Source of the DNA: an uncultured Oscillospiraceae bacterium
GTDB lineage: Bacteria; Bacillota; Clostridia; Oscillospirales; Oscillospiraceae
Length of the DNA stretch: 64,000 nt
Direction: 5' to 3'
Assembly (NCBI GenBank): GCA_902478785.1
Contig: CABSMJ010000001.1
Location: 124,001-188,000, forward strand
Below, in pieces: positions 51,489 through 60,752 of the stretch. The notes beneath the pieces are model-generated. The model saw only the letters and a program-made list of their open reading frames with translations. It did no database searches and had not been told where the DNA came from. Each line of letters starts with the position of its first letter. Within the stretch, counting starts at the first letter, position 1. The position numbers and the translations under genes are program-made.

Positions 51489-51521
51489 CATAGGAAAATG
51501 AGAAAGGAGACCTGAACACCC

Positions 51522-52166
51522 ATGGTTTCTTTGACACAGCAAAGCTGCAAGGCTTTTGCCCAGGCCCTGGCCTCCAAGGCCCCGGTGCCGGGGGGCGGCG
51601 GAGCCGCCGCCCTGGCGGGTGCTTTGGGCACGGCCCTGTGCGCCATGGTGGGAAATTTCACCGTGGGCAAGAAGAAGTATGCCGCCGTAGAGGCGGATGT
51701 CCAGGCCATGCTGGAGCGCTGCCAGGCCCTGCAGGAGCGGTTCCTCCAGCTGGTGGAGGAGGACGCGGCGGCCTTTGAGCCTCTGTCCCGGGCCTATGCC
51801 ATCCCCAAGGACGCCCCCGACCGGGCCCAGGTGCTGGAGGAGGCCACCTGGCAGGCCAGCCAGGCCCCGGCGGAGATGGTCCGGTGCTGCGCCCAGGCGG
51901 TGGCGCTGCTGGAGGAGATGCTGGAAAAAGGCAGCGTGATGCTGCTCTCCGATGTGGGTTGCGGCGCACTGCTGTGCCGGGCGGCCATGGAGAGCGCCGC
52001 GCTGAACGTCTTTGTCAACACCGCCGCCCTGCAGGACCGCCAGGCCGCCGGGAAACTGGAGCGGGAGATGGACGCTTTGCTCCAGGACGCCCTGCCCCGG
52101 GCTGACCGGGTAGCGGAACAGGTGACGGGACAGATTCGGAAAAAGGAGGATGGAACATGGCAGTAA
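51522..52166 (+). CDS. fchA: Cyclodeaminase/cyclohydrolase family protein (FchA-like)
   Basis: Helical protein of 214 aa related to formimino-THF cyclodeaminase and methenyl-THF cyclohydrolase. The folate-binding PGGGGAAALAGALGTALCAM and VGKKKYAAVE segments and the late AALNVFVNTAAL helix are typical. Start ATG 51522 after AAAGGAG. Overlaps folD by 10 nt, so both act in the 5,10-methenyl/methylene-THF steps. Confidence 0.88.
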   Translation: MVSLTQQSCKAFAQALASKAPVPGGGGAAALAGALGTALCAMVGNFTVGKKKYAAVEADVQAMLERCQALQERFLQLVEEDAAAFEPLSRAYAIPKDAPDRAQVLEEATWQASQAPAEMVRCCAQAVALLEEMLEKGSVMLLSDVGCGALLCRAAMESAALNVFVNTAALQDRQAAGKLEREMDALLQDALPRADRVAEQVTGQIRKKEDGTWQ

Positions 52167-53011
52167 TTTGGAAGGGGGCCCCTGTGGCCGCCGCTTTGAG
52201 TGAGGCTCTGGCAGCGCGCTGCCAGGCCCTGCGCCAGGCTGGGGTCACTCCCACTCTGGCCCTGGTGCGGGTGGGCCAGCGGCCCGACGACATCTCCTAT
52301 GAGACCGGCGCTATGAAACGCTGTGACAAGGTGGGCATCTCCGTCCGCCAGTTCCTTCTGCCGGAAAACTGCTCCCGGGAGGAGCTGCTGGAGACCATCC
52401 AGGAGGTCAACGCGGACCCGGGCATCCACGGCTGTCTCCTGTTCCGCCCTCTGCCCCGCCGGGAAGATGAGGAGAAGGTCTGCGCCCTGCTGGCGCCGGA
52501 GAAGGATGTGGACGGCATGACCGCCGGCTCTCTGGCCAGCGTGTTCACAGGCAAGGGCCCGGGCTTTCCCCCCTGCACGGCTCAGGCGTGCCTGGAGATT
52601 TTGGACCACTACGGCGTCTCCCTGGAGGGCAAGCGGGCGGTGGTCATCGGCCGCAGTCTGGTCATCGGCCGTCCGGTGGCCATGATGCTCCAGGCCAAAA
52701 ACGCCACCGTCACCATGTGCCACACCAAAACGGCGGACCTGCCCGCCGTCTGCCGGGAAGCGGACGTGCTCATCGCCGCCGCCGGCAAAGCCGGCGTGGT
52801 GGATGCGCGCTTCGTCCGTCCCGGCCAGCTGGTGCTGGACGTGGGCATCCATGTGGGCCCGGACGGCAAGCTATGCGGCGACGTAAACTTTGCCGCTGTG
52901 GAGCCGGTGGTGGAGGCCATTACACCGGTACCCGCCGGCGTGGGCGCCGTGACCACAGCGGTGCTGGCCAAGCACGTGGTGGAGGCGGCGGAGCGGGCCG
53001 CTGGCAGATAA
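52157..53011 (+). CDS. folD: Methylenetetrahydrofolate dehydrogenase/cyclohydrolase
   Basis: FolD homologue of 284 aa. Folate site: SYETGAMKRCDKVGI with the catalytic Lys region, and KDVDGMTAGSLASVF. NADP site: VVIGRSLVIGRPVAMMLQ, TVTMCHTKT and the final TPVPAGVGAVTTAVLAKH. The usual VQLPLP is LFRPLP and DVDGF is DVDGM, so the cyclohydrolase half may be weakened; the FchA-like neighbour could supply that activity (inference). Confidence 0.93.
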   Translation: MAVIWKGAPVAAALSEALAARCQALRQAGVTPTLALVRVGQRPDDISYETGAMKRCDKVGISVRQFLLPENCSREELLETIQEVNADPGIHGCLLFRPLPRREDEEKVCALLAPEKDVDGMTAGSLASVFTGKGPGFPPCTAQACLEILDHYGVSLEGKRAVVIGRSLVIGRPVAMMLQAKNATVTMCHTKTADLPAVCREADVLIAAAGKAGVVDARFVRPGQLVLDVGIHVGPDGKLCGDVNFAAVEPVVEAITPVPAGVGAVTTAVLAKHVVEAAERAAGR

Positions 53012-53028
53012 CGCGGAATTTTTCATCC

Positions 53029-53067
53029 AGCCGGAGGGAAGAGAAATCTCTTCCCTCCGGCTTTTTG
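53029..53067 (+). terminator. Rho-independent terminator of the folate operon
   Basis: AGCCGGAGGGAAGAGA and exact complement, 2-nt loop, TTTTT; 17 nt after folD. Confidence 0.9.
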
Positions 53068-53258
53068 TCAGGATACCAGACAGATATTGCTCCATGCGCT
53101 TTTCCACCGCCGCTGACTGTCAAATACTTCCCTATTTTTTTTAAGGATTTCTCCTTCTTTTCGCTGACCAGCCCTTTGTAAGAAACTGTCGATCTCCACA
53201 ATGTCAGCGGGAATTTTTATGGTTCCCTACAAATATGTTAATTTCAAGAAAATGCAGA

Positions 53259-53286
53259 TTGACATTACGTAAAAAGGGGATATAAT
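53259..53286 (+). promoter_or_regulatory. Promoter of the nucleoside operon
   Basis: Consensus TTGACA (53259-53264), 16 nt, consensus TATAAT (53281-53286). Confidence 0.85.
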
Positions 53287-53300
53287 GTTTTTATCAAAAG

Positions 53301-53391
53301 GTTAAACGTTTAGGCAAATGGATGCCATAGGTAATAGTATTTCGGGCACAGGCTTGAAATACTATTTCTTATATAGGTTAAACGTTTCACC
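53301..53391 (+). promoter_or_regulatory. Two LacI-type operators flanking a leader hairpin
   Basis: GTTAAACGTTTAG (53301-53313) at about +10 and GGTTAAACGTTTCACC (53376-53391) just before the ribosome binding site, centres about 76 bp apart. Between them AATAGTATTTC (53333-53343) and GAAATACTATT (53356-53366) form an 11-bp hairpin. The LacI protein at 54326 is the expected ligand. Confidence 0.75.
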
Positions 53392-53407
53392 AAAAGGAGG
53401 AAGAACT

Positions 53408-54301
53408 ATGTTGGATCTCCTTGCAGGTACGATTCGAACAGCCACGCCAATCCTTCTGGCAGCCCTTGGCGGCTTGATTTGTGAACGCGTAGGTGTTTTC
53501 AACATCGCTCTGGAAGGCTTGATGCTCTTTGGCGCTTTCTTTGGGATTTGGGGCGTCTGGCTGGTTGGCAGTCCCTGGGCCGGTGCGGGAATTGCCATTG
53601 TGCTGACCAGTATACTGGCCTTCATCTTTGCTGTTCTGGTGGTAAAATTCCACTCAGACCCCACCATCACCGCTCTGGGAATCAATATGTTAGCCGAAGG
53701 CGTCACCACCTTTTCCATGAAGCTGGTTTTTGGTGACCAGGGTTCCATTCACTCCTCCCAAATTGTCGGTCTTCCTAAAATCGATCTTCCATTGATCGAC
53801 AACATTCCTATTCTTGGCGATATTCTCAGTGGGTATACCCCCATGGTGTATCTGTCCTGGATTTTGGTTGCCCTGTGTGCTTTCTTTCTCTACCGCACCA
53901 GCGCGGGTGTCAACCTGCGTATGGTGGGAGAAAATCCCAGAGCCGCTGCCACGGCAGGTATCGCCGTGGAGCGCTACCAGATCCTGGTGGTTACCATCAG
54001 CGGCATTTTCTGCGCATTGGCAGGCACGCATTTGTCCATGGGGTATGTCACCATGTTTACTGAGAATATGACCTCTGGTCGAGGCTTCATTGCCTATACT
54101 GCCGTAGTGTTTGGAAAAGCGGACCCCGTTATGGTTCTGGTGGCCAGCCTTGTGTTCGGTGCAGCAGAATCCCTGAGCTATCGGGCCCAGCAGTTTGGCA
54201 GCATTCCCTCCCCCATCATCATGATGATGCCCTATCTCATTACCATTGTCGCCTTGCTGCTGCGGCGGGAACGCAGAAGAAAGGCTGCGGTTCAAGCGTA
54301 A
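53408..54301 (+). CDS. ABC transporter permease, nucleoside/BMP type
   Basis: Permease of 297 aa with 8-10 helices: GGLICERVGVFNIALEGLML is the family signature, VGENPRAAATAGIAVERYQI the coupling region and SIPSPIIMMMPYLITIVALL the C-terminal helix. Pairs with 59667-60743 and the ATPase 58153-59670, although separated from them by the regulator and two dehydrogenases. Start ATG 53408 after AAAGGAGG. Confidence 0.93.
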   Translation: MLDLLAGTIRTATPILLAALGGLICERVGVFNIALEGLMLFGAFFGIWGVWLVGSPWAGAGIAIVLTSILAFIFAVLVVKFHSDPTITALGINMLAEGVTTFSMKLVFGDQGSIHSSQIVGLPKIDLPLIDNIPILGDILSGYTPMVYLSWILVALCAFFLYRTSAGVNLRMVGENPRAAATAGIAVERYQILVVTISGIFCALAGTHLSMGYVTMFTENMTSGRGFIAYTAVVFGKADPVMVLVASLVFGAAESLSYRAQQFGSIPSPIIMMMPYLITIVALLLRRERRRKAAVQA

Positions 54302-54325
54302 TTGCGGAAAAGGAGGTCAGTCATT

Positions 54326-55363
54326 GTGAACGGATACGGTCAAAATGAGAAAAAATCCACCCTCAAGGATGTGGCCCGAAAGGTCGGGCGCTCTGTGGCC
54401 ACGGTATCCATGGTCCTGAACCAGAGCGCAGGCTGTGAGCGAATCAGCGAAGAGACGCGGCAATTGATTTTGGCGGCTGCGGAGGAGCTCAATTATCAGC
54501 CCCACTACATGGCCCAGGCGCTGAAAAAGCGCAACACCATGCTGGTGGCATTGGCTGTCCCCAATATCTATCACCCCTTCACGCCCCAACTGATCGGCGG
54601 CGTTCAGGACGCCCTCCGGGAAAGAGGTTATCATCTGCTTCTGCTGGATCTGACCAACAGTCCGGATGCAGAATCCGTCCGTACCGTGCTGCAATTGGAA
54701 AGCGGCGGGATCGACGGGCTCATCATCCACTCCATGAGCAAGGAACTGGGGCCTGTGGTGGACGGAAAGCTGCCGGTGGTATATCTGGATGAAAAATCCG
54801 TCTCCCCGGCGGTCTGGTTTGACGCCGGCGGTGCCACCCGCACACTGACCCAGCATTTTCTTCAGCAGGGCATCCAAAAAATCGGATACATAGGCACCTC
54901 TATGGGGCCAGAGACCTATACAGAGCGCGAAAAAGGGTATCGGGACGCCATGGAGCAGGCCGGTATCCCCGTAAATGAGGAGATGATTTGTCATGTTTCT
55001 CCTCAGTTGGGCGGCGGCGGAAAAGCCTTTGCCTGGTTCCAGGGGCTGAAGGAAAAGCCGGAGGCTCTGGTGGTCTTCACCGATAACGTGGCCCATGCCC
55101 TGATGCTGCAGCTCATCCGGGCCGGAGTCCGTATTCCAGAGGACGTGGCCCTGGCCAGCGTGGATGATGTGGAAATTTCCGCCCTGATGAACCCGCCCCT
55201 CACCTGTGCCTGGGTGCCCGCCTACGAGATGGGCAAGCGGGCGGCATACATGATGATGGAGCAGATTGCCGGAAAGAATCTCACCGGCGTGGTAGAAACC
55301 CTGCCCGTGGAACTCCATATTCGAGCGTCCAGTATTCGCCTTTCCCCTACACCCAACCCATAA
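54326..55363 (+). CDS. LacI-family repressor
   Basis: Repressor of 345 aa. Helix-turn-helix STLKDVARKVGRSVATVSMV with hinge YQPHYMAQALKKR, then a periplasmic-binding-type domain (VALAVPNIYHPFTPQLIGGV to the C-terminus) with VLASVDD-like VALASVDDVEISALM. The GTG at 54326 follows GGAGG; an in-frame TTG at 54302 was rejected. Should bind the TTAAACGTTT operators and respond to the imported ligand or a product. Confidence 0.93.
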   Translation: MNGYGQNEKKSTLKDVARKVGRSVATVSMVLNQSAGCERISEETRQLILAAAEELNYQPHYMAQALKKRNTMLVALAVPNIYHPFTPQLIGGVQDALRERGYHLLLLDLTNSPDAESVRTVLQLESGGIDGLIIHSMSKELGPVVDGKLPVVYLDEKSVSPAVWFDAGGATRTLTQHFLQQGIQKIGYIGTSMGPETYTEREKGYRDAMEQAGIPVNEEMICHVSPQLGGGGKAFAWFQGLKEKPEALVVFTDNVAHALMLQLIRAGVRIPEDVALASVDDVEISALMNPPLTCAWVPAYEMGKRAAYMMMEQIAGKNLTGVVETLPVELHIRASSIRLSPTPNP

Positions 55364-55395
55364 GACCTTTATAGATCAGATAGGAGGAACCACCT

Positions 55396-56178
55396 ATGAA
55401 CAAAGACTATGCAAACATGTTGGATTTTCACGGAAAAGTCGTGGTAGTCACCGGTGCCGGTCATGGTATGGGCACCGGGATCGCCCGTTGCTTTGGGAAA
55501 GCCGGAGCTACGGTGGCAGTGACTTGCCACGGGAGTCGGGACGGCGCTGAGGCCGTCTGCCAGGAGATCCGTGAGATGGGCAGCCCCGCAGAGGTATTTG
55601 TGATGGATCAGAGCAGCCCCGATGATTGCCAGCGGGCCATGGATGAGATCGCCGCCAAGTTTGGTCACATTGACGCTCTGGTCAACAACGCCGGCATCAA
55701 CATCAACAAGCCCACTATGGAGATCAGCGAGGAGATCTGGGATGCCGTGATGGATACCAACGTCAAGGGCTTCTTCTTCTGCTCCCAGGCCGCAGCCAAG
55801 CATATGATCGCCCAGGGCAATGGCGGTGCTATCGTCAGTGTGGCTTCCATCAATGGATTCACTCCCCTGCCCGACGGCGCTCACTATGGTGCTTCCAAGG
55901 CCGGCATTATCATGGGCACCCGAAGCCTGGCTATGGATTTCGGCCAGTACGGCATTCGGGTCAACGCAGTGGCTCCCGGCCTGATGGATGCGCCTGGCCT
56001 TGATGCAGCAGTCCCCGGCTGGAGAGAGCGGTATGTTTCCCGCGCTCCGCTCAAGCGCATTGGAAAATGGGAGGACATCGGAAATGTCTGCCTGTTTCTC
56101 ACCTCTCCCCTGTCCGACTGGGTTACCGGTCAGACCATTATCGCTGACGGCGGTGTGGTTTGGGCCCCTGCGTATTGA
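55396..56178 (+). CDS. Short-chain dehydrogenase/reductase
   Basis: SDR of 260 aa with complete motifs: TGAGHGMGTGIARCFG cofactor loop, VNNAG, SVASINGF, catalytic YGASK and PGLMDAPG; the end TGQTIIADGGVVWAP is canonical. NAD or NADP preference is not obvious. Start ATG 55396 after AGGAGG. Its position inside a nucleoside uptake operon suggests it oxidises or reduces the sugar part of the imported compound (inference). Confidence 0.92.
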   Translation: MNKDYANMLDFHGKVVVVTGAGHGMGTGIARCFGKAGATVAVTCHGSRDGAEAVCQEIREMGSPAEVFVMDQSSPDDCQRAMDEIAAKFGHIDALVNNAGININKPTMEISEEIWDAVMDTNVKGFFFCSQAAAKHMIAQGNGGAIVSVASINGFTPLPDGAHYGASKAGIIMGTRSLAMDFGQYGIRVNAVAPGLMDAPGLDAAVPGWRERYVSRAPLKRIGKWEDIGNVCLFLTSPLSDWVTGQTIIADGGVVWAPAY

Positions 56179-56208
56179 TGTATCAAAAAATTGTGGAGGG
56201 ATTGCAAT

Positions 56209-57006
56209 ATGAATCAGTATGATTTGAACGGCCGTGTCGCCCTGATCACCGGCGGTGGAAGCGGACTGGGTCGAGGCATTGGCCAGGCGCTGGCCGAGCT
56301 GGGTGCCATTGTAGTGGCTGCGGATATCCAGACGGAGCCCGCTGAGGAGGCCGCCAGCGCACTGCGTCAGCAGGGCTATCAGGCCATGGCGGTAAAAATG
56401 GACGTCACCGATCCTGCAAGTGTGACCGCCGCTATGGAAGCCGCTTTGTCTCAGTTCGGGCATTTGGATATTCTGGTCAACAACGCCGGAATCACCAAGA
56501 TGCAAAACATTGAGGATATTACGCCGGCAGACTGGGAAAAAGTATTCTCGATCAACGTAGAGGGTATGTTTTTCTGCTGCCAGAGCTTTGCACAGATCCT
56601 GCGCCGTACTGGCTCTTCGGGAAGCATCGTCAACATCGCCTCCAATGCAGGCAAAGTGACCTTCCCTGGCCAGGCCCACTACAACGCCTCTAAGGCTGCT
56701 GTTATGAATCTGACGCAGAGTCTGGCTAAGGAGCTGGCTCCCTGTGGGATTCGGGTAAATGCTGTCTGCCCAGGCGCTGTGGATACCGAGATGCTGCGTT
56801 ACTGCATGCTCAAAACCATTGAAGACGCTCCCGCAGAGGCAAAGCCTACGGTAGAGCAGCTCCGTGCCACCTGGGGCCCTGCCCAGCTGGGCCGTCTGAT
56901 CCAGCCCATCGAAGTGGGCCGGGTGGTGGCCTTCCTGGCATCAGATGCCGCTGAGATCATCCGCGGCCAATCCATCAGCGTTGATGCGGGCAATACCCCG
57001 TATTGA
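56209..57006 (+). CDS. Short-chain dehydrogenase/reductase
   Basis: SDR of 265 aa: TGGGSGLGRGIGQALAE loop, Asp in VVAADIQTE (suggests NAD), VNNAGITKMQN, catalytic YNASKAAVMN, PGAVDTEM and RGQSISVDAGNTPY. About one third identical by eye to 55396-56178. Start ATG 56209 after GGAGGG. Confidence 0.93.
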   Translation: MNQYDLNGRVALITGGGSGLGRGIGQALAELGAIVVAADIQTEPAEEAASALRQQGYQAMAVKMDVTDPASVTAAMEAALSQFGHLDILVNNAGITKMQNIEDITPADWEKVFSINVEGMFFCCQSFAQILRRTGSSGSIVNIASNAGKVTFPGQAHYNASKAAVMNLTQSLAKELAPCGIRVNAVCPGAVDTEMLRYCMLKTIEDAPAEAKPTVEQLRATWGPAQLGRLIQPIEVGRVVAFLASDAAEIIRGQSISVDAGNTPY

Positions 57007-57054
57007 TAGGCGTCACACATCCCATAAAATTGCACACACGAAAGGAGAACTCCC

Positions 57055-58107
57055 ATGAAACGCACACTCAAGCAGTTTGTCACATTCGGATTGTCCATCG
57101 CAATGGCTCTGTCCCTGCTGTCCGGCTGCGGCGCGGATTCCTCTTCTCCTAGTAACAGCAGCGCAAATGACTCCGAAGGCGGCCAGAAGGTAGCTCTGGT
57201 CCTTACCCAGAGTTTGGGCGACAGCGGTCCCTCTGATGATATGAACAGCGCTGTCAAGCGCGCTCAGGAGGAGCTGGGCATAGAGGCCACCACCTATGAA
57301 GCCCTTCAGCCCGAGCAGTATGAAGAGAGCCTGAGAAACTTTGCTCAGAACGGCTATGACATGATCGTGGCCTCCTTCCCCGCCATGACCGACGCAGTGA
57401 AGAAGGTCGCTGCCGATTTCCCCGATGTGAAGTTTGTCCACATTTACAGCGCCGAGGATTACGGTCTTGACAACGTGGTTTCCATTGACTTTGCCTGCTG
57501 GGAGGCCAACTATGTCTGCGGCGTAGCAGCGGCTATGGCCTCTGAGAGCGGCCAGATCGGCCACGTCATCGGCGGCGAGGACAACACCATCCGCGCCAAC
57601 TACAACGCCCTGGTGGCCGGCGCCCGCTCTGTCAACCCCAACGCCACTGTGGAGCAGATCAACGCTGGTACCTTTGACGATCCTGCCAAGGGCAAGGAGA
57701 TCGCGCTGAGCCTCTATGGCAAGGGCGTGGACGTCATCATCGGCGACGCCGGCAAGGTGACTCTGGGCATTATTGAAGCCGCCGAGGAGACCGGAAACTA
57801 TGTCATCGGCGACGCCAGCGACCATTCCTCCCTGGCCCCGGGCAATGTGCTCATGGATACGGCTCTGGGCTTCGGCGCAGCGGTTTATGATCAGATCAGC
57901 AAGCTGGTAGACGGCACCTTCACCGCAGGACTGGGCGCAGCCAATTATGCCAACGGCGGCATCTCCACCACCAAGAATACCACCCTGGCTGAGAACTGCA
58001 CCGACGAAGCCATGAAGGAAAAGGCTCCTCAGATCTGGGAGAAAGTGGCTGAAGTGGAAGCCCAGATCACCGACGGAACCCTTGTGGTCGAAAAAATTAC
58101 TGAGTAA
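57055..58107 (+). CDS. BMP-family substrate-binding lipoprotein
   Basis: Exported solute-binding protein of 350 aa. Signal peptide with LLSGC (Cys 25) and an Asn/Ser linker. The BMP/PnrA-like domain contains VALVLTQSLGDSGPSDDMNS, PDVKFVHIYSAEDYG, YVCGVAAAMASESGQIGHVI and GKVTLGIIEAAEETGNYVIG. BMP proteins bind purine or other nucleosides. Likely the specificity component of the importer. Confidence 0.93.
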   Translation: MKRTLKQFVTFGLSIAMALSLLSGCGADSSSPSNSSANDSEGGQKVALVLTQSLGDSGPSDDMNSAVKRAQEELGIEATTYEALQPEQYEESLRNFAQNGYDMIVASFPAMTDAVKKVAADFPDVKFVHIYSAEDYGLDNVVSIDFACWEANYVCGVAAAMASESGQIGHVIGGEDNTIRANYNALVAGARSVNPNATVEQINAGTFDDPAKGKEIALSLYGKGVDVIIGDAGKVTLGIIEAAEETGNYVIGDASDHSSLAPGNVLMDTALGFGAAVYDQISKLVDGTFTAGLGAANYANGGISTTKNTTLAENCTDEAMKEKAPQIWEKVAEVEAQITDGTLVVEKITE

Positions 58108-58152
58108 AATATCGCCTCTGAAATGGCGTCCAGAGAGCAGGAGGGACACAGC

Positions 58153-59670
58153 ATGACCTATGAACTGGAACTGAAAAACATCACCAAGAGATTCGGCCCC
58201 GTGGTCGCCAACCACAACGTGAATCTTCAGGTTGCCCCCGGTGAGGTCCATGCTTTGGTGGGAGAAAACGGCGCGGGAAAATCCACGCTTATGAACATCC
58301 TGTACGGACTGCTCCAGCCCGACGAGGGAGAGATCTTTCTTCGGGGACAGCAGCTTCGGCTTCGCTCCCCTCTGGACGCCATCGAAAAGGGGATCGGCAT
58401 GGTGCATCAGCATTTCATGCTGGCCCCATCCATGACCGTGGCAGAAAATATTGCTGTGGGGAATCCCCCGAAGGGAAAGCGGATCTGGCGGAATGCAGAT
58501 TTGGCTTCCGAGCTGCAGTCGCTCCAGGATCTTTTTGAACTATCCGTTCCGCTGGAAAGTAAGGTTCAGGATCTATCTGTGGGGCAGATGCAGCGGGTAG
58601 AAATCATGAAGTCTCTTTATCGCGGAGCCAAGATCATCGTCCTGGACGAGCCCACAGCTACCTTGACTCCCCAAGAGACCGATGAGCTCTTCCAATCCAT
58701 CCGCAAGCTGAAAGCCAATGGTCATACAATCATCTTCATCTCCCACCGGCTCAAGGAGATCATGGAGATTTCTGACCGCATCACGGCCCTTCGCGCCGGA
58801 GAAACGGTAGGTACGGTGAATACTTCCGAGGTCACCCCCACAGAGGTAGCCCGGATGATGATTGGGCGGGATGTGGCTACTCTGGAAAAGGCTCCGCTCC
58901 ACACCCAGGGAGATGCTCTGCTAGTCCATCAGCTCTGCGTTGCAGGGGACACCAAGGATCGGGCAGTAGACGGTCTCTCCTTCTCCTTGCAGCAAGGAGA
59001 GATCCTGGGCATTGCGGGCGTAGAGGGCAACGGGCAAACAGAGCTGGCCGAGGCCCTCATTGGCGTTCGTCCTATTCAAAGCGGTCGAGTAGAACTGCTG
59101 GGCGCAGATATTACCCGCTGCGGTGTCAGACAGCGCATGGATGCCGGACTGGCCCATATTCCCCAGGATCGCATGCGGGAAGGCTTAGCTCTGGACCGAA
59201 CCATTCTGGAAAATCTGATCGTCGGGACACATGATGTTTCTCCCGTCAGCACCCACGGAGTGATCCACTGGAACTATGCCGCCCAGTGGAGCCGGGAAGC
59301 CATTCAGCGCTATGGCATCAAAACACCCAATGAGCAGGAAAAGGCCGGAAATCTCTCCGGCGGAAATATGCAGAAGATCATTGTAGCGCGGGAACTCTCC
59401 AGAGGCCCCAAGGTTGTACTGGCCTGCCAGCCCACCCGCGGCGTAGATATTGGTGCCAGTGAATACATCCACCAGCAGCTGCTCCATATCCGGGATGCCG
59501 GCGGCGCTGTCCTTTTGATCTCTGCTGACCTAGATGAAATTCTGGCACTCAGCGATCGGATCCTGGTGCTGTTCAACGGCAAAGCCTCTGGGCTTTTGCG
59601 CCGGGAAGAGGCCAACGAAGCCTTGCTGGGCCGGTATATGTTTGGTTTGGGAGAGGAGGAGCAGAAATGA
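58153..59670 (+). CDS. ABC transporter ATP-binding protein, two NBDs (nucleoside/simple-sugar type)
   Basis: ATPase of 505 aa with two domains. Domain 1: Walker A VGENGAGKSTLMN, signature LSVGQMQRVEI, Walker B IIVLDEPTATLTPQE. Domain 2: degenerate Walker A VEGNGQTELAEAL (no GKS/T), signature NLSGGNMQKIIVARE, Walker-B-like VVLACQPTRGVDIG. This pattern is normal for the RbsA/YufO group. Start ATG 58153 after AGGAGGG; overlaps the permease by 4 nt. Confidence 0.95.
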   Translation: MTYELELKNITKRFGPVVANHNVNLQVAPGEVHALVGENGAGKSTLMNILYGLLQPDEGEIFLRGQQLRLRSPLDAIEKGIGMVHQHFMLAPSMTVAENIAVGNPPKGKRIWRNADLASELQSLQDLFELSVPLESKVQDLSVGQMQRVEIMKSLYRGAKIIVLDEPTATLTPQETDELFQSIRKLKANGHTIIFISHRLKEIMEISDRITALRAGETVGTVNTSEVTPTEVARMMIGRDVATLEKAPLHTQGDALLVHQLCVAGDTKDRAVDGLSFSLQQGEILGIAGVEGNGQTELAEALIGVRPIQSGRVELLGADITRCGVRQRMDAGLAHIPQDRMREGLALDRTILENLIVGTHDVSPVSTHGVIHWNYAAQWSREAIQRYGIKTPNEQEKAGNLSGGNMQKIIVARELSRGPKVVLACQPTRGVDIGASEYIHQQLLHIRDAGGAVLLISADLDEILALSDRILVLFNGKASGLLRREEANEALLGRYMFGLGEEEQK

Positions 59671-60743
59671 ACGCCGATGCTCAAAAGCGCACCCGCGCCA
59701 TATTGAAAAATGTGTTGCGCCTTGTTCTCATCATTGCAGCGGCTTTTCTCATCAACGCAGTCATCCTGCTCCTTTTGGGAAAGGATGTAGGTGAGGTTTA
59801 TCGCACCCTTTTCACCGGCGCCTTTGTAGGCAAATGGAATTTTGCCCGCACTCTGCGCTGGACAAGCCCGCTCCTCCTGACCGGCCTGGCTGCAGCGATC
59901 GGCTTTCGCGGCGGCGTATTCAATTTGGGAATCGATGGTCAGCTCTATATGGGCGCCTTTGCCGCCACCTGGGTAGGCTTTACTTTCACCAGCCTGCCCG
60001 GCCTGCCTTTGATCCTTCTGGCCGCAGCAGCGGCCATAGCAGCCGGTGCCCTTTGGGCCATGCTGGCAGGCTGGATCAAAATTCGCTTCGGCGCCAGTGA
60101 GATCGTCATTACGCTGATGCTCAACTACGTGGCCAAACTTTTCACGGAGTATCTGGTCATGTATCCGTTTTATGTGCCGGGAAGCGCCTCAGACAGTAAG
60201 GCCACTGAAAATATCGCCCAGCAGGCTCACCTTTCTGCCCTTATCGAAGGCAGTCAGGTGACCACCGCACTGCTGATCAGTATCGCAGTGGTTCTCATCA
60301 TGTACATCTGGATGCACCATACAGTCTCTGGATTTGAGCTGCAGCTGGTGGGCAGCAATGACCGGTTCTCCAAATTTTCCGGCATCCATGTGAAAAAACG
60401 CCAGCTTCAGATCATGGCCCTCAGCGGCGGTATTGCCGGACTGTGCGGCGCCTTGGAAATTCTGGGCGTACATGGACGGTTTGTGGTCAATTTCACCTCC
60501 GGCCTTGGATTTGACGGAATCACTGTGGCGCTGCTGAGCGGAAACAACCCCCTGGCCATTCCTGTGGCGGCTTTGTTCATGGGAGCCATGACCAGCGGCT
60601 CCACGCAGTTGGAAATGGTCGGCGGCATTCCCCGGTCCATGGCATCTATTCTGATGGGCATTATCATCATGACGGTGACCATCAAAAAGCTGCCTGCATT
60701 GCGAAAGAAATATCGGGAAAAAAAGCCGGCTGAACACGCATAA
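59667..60743 (+). CDS. ABC transporter permease, nucleoside/BMP type
   Basis: Permease of 358 aa with about ten helices: TSPLLLTGLAAAIGFRGGVF plus NLGIDGQLYMGAFAAT (family signature) and GFELQLVGSNDRFSKFSGIH. ATGA overlap with the ATPase gene; the phosphorylase gene follows after 9 nt. Confidence 0.94.
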   Translation: MNADAQKRTRAILKNVLRLVLIIAAAFLINAVILLLLGKDVGEVYRTLFTGAFVGKWNFARTLRWTSPLLLTGLAAAIGFRGGVFNLGIDGQLYMGAFAATWVGFTFTSLPGLPLILLAAAAAIAAGALWAMLAGWIKIRFGASEIVITLMLNYVAKLFTEYLVMYPFYVPGSASDSKATENIAQQAHLSALIEGSQVTTALLISIAVVLIMYIWMHHTVSGFELQLVGSNDRFSKFSGIHVKKRQLQIMALSGGIAGLCGALEILGVHGRFVVNFTSGLGFDGITVALLSGNNPLAIPVAALFMGAMTSGSTQLEMVGGIPRSMASILMGIIIMTVTIKKLPALRKKYREKKPAEHA

Positions 60744-60752
60744 GGAGGCAAT

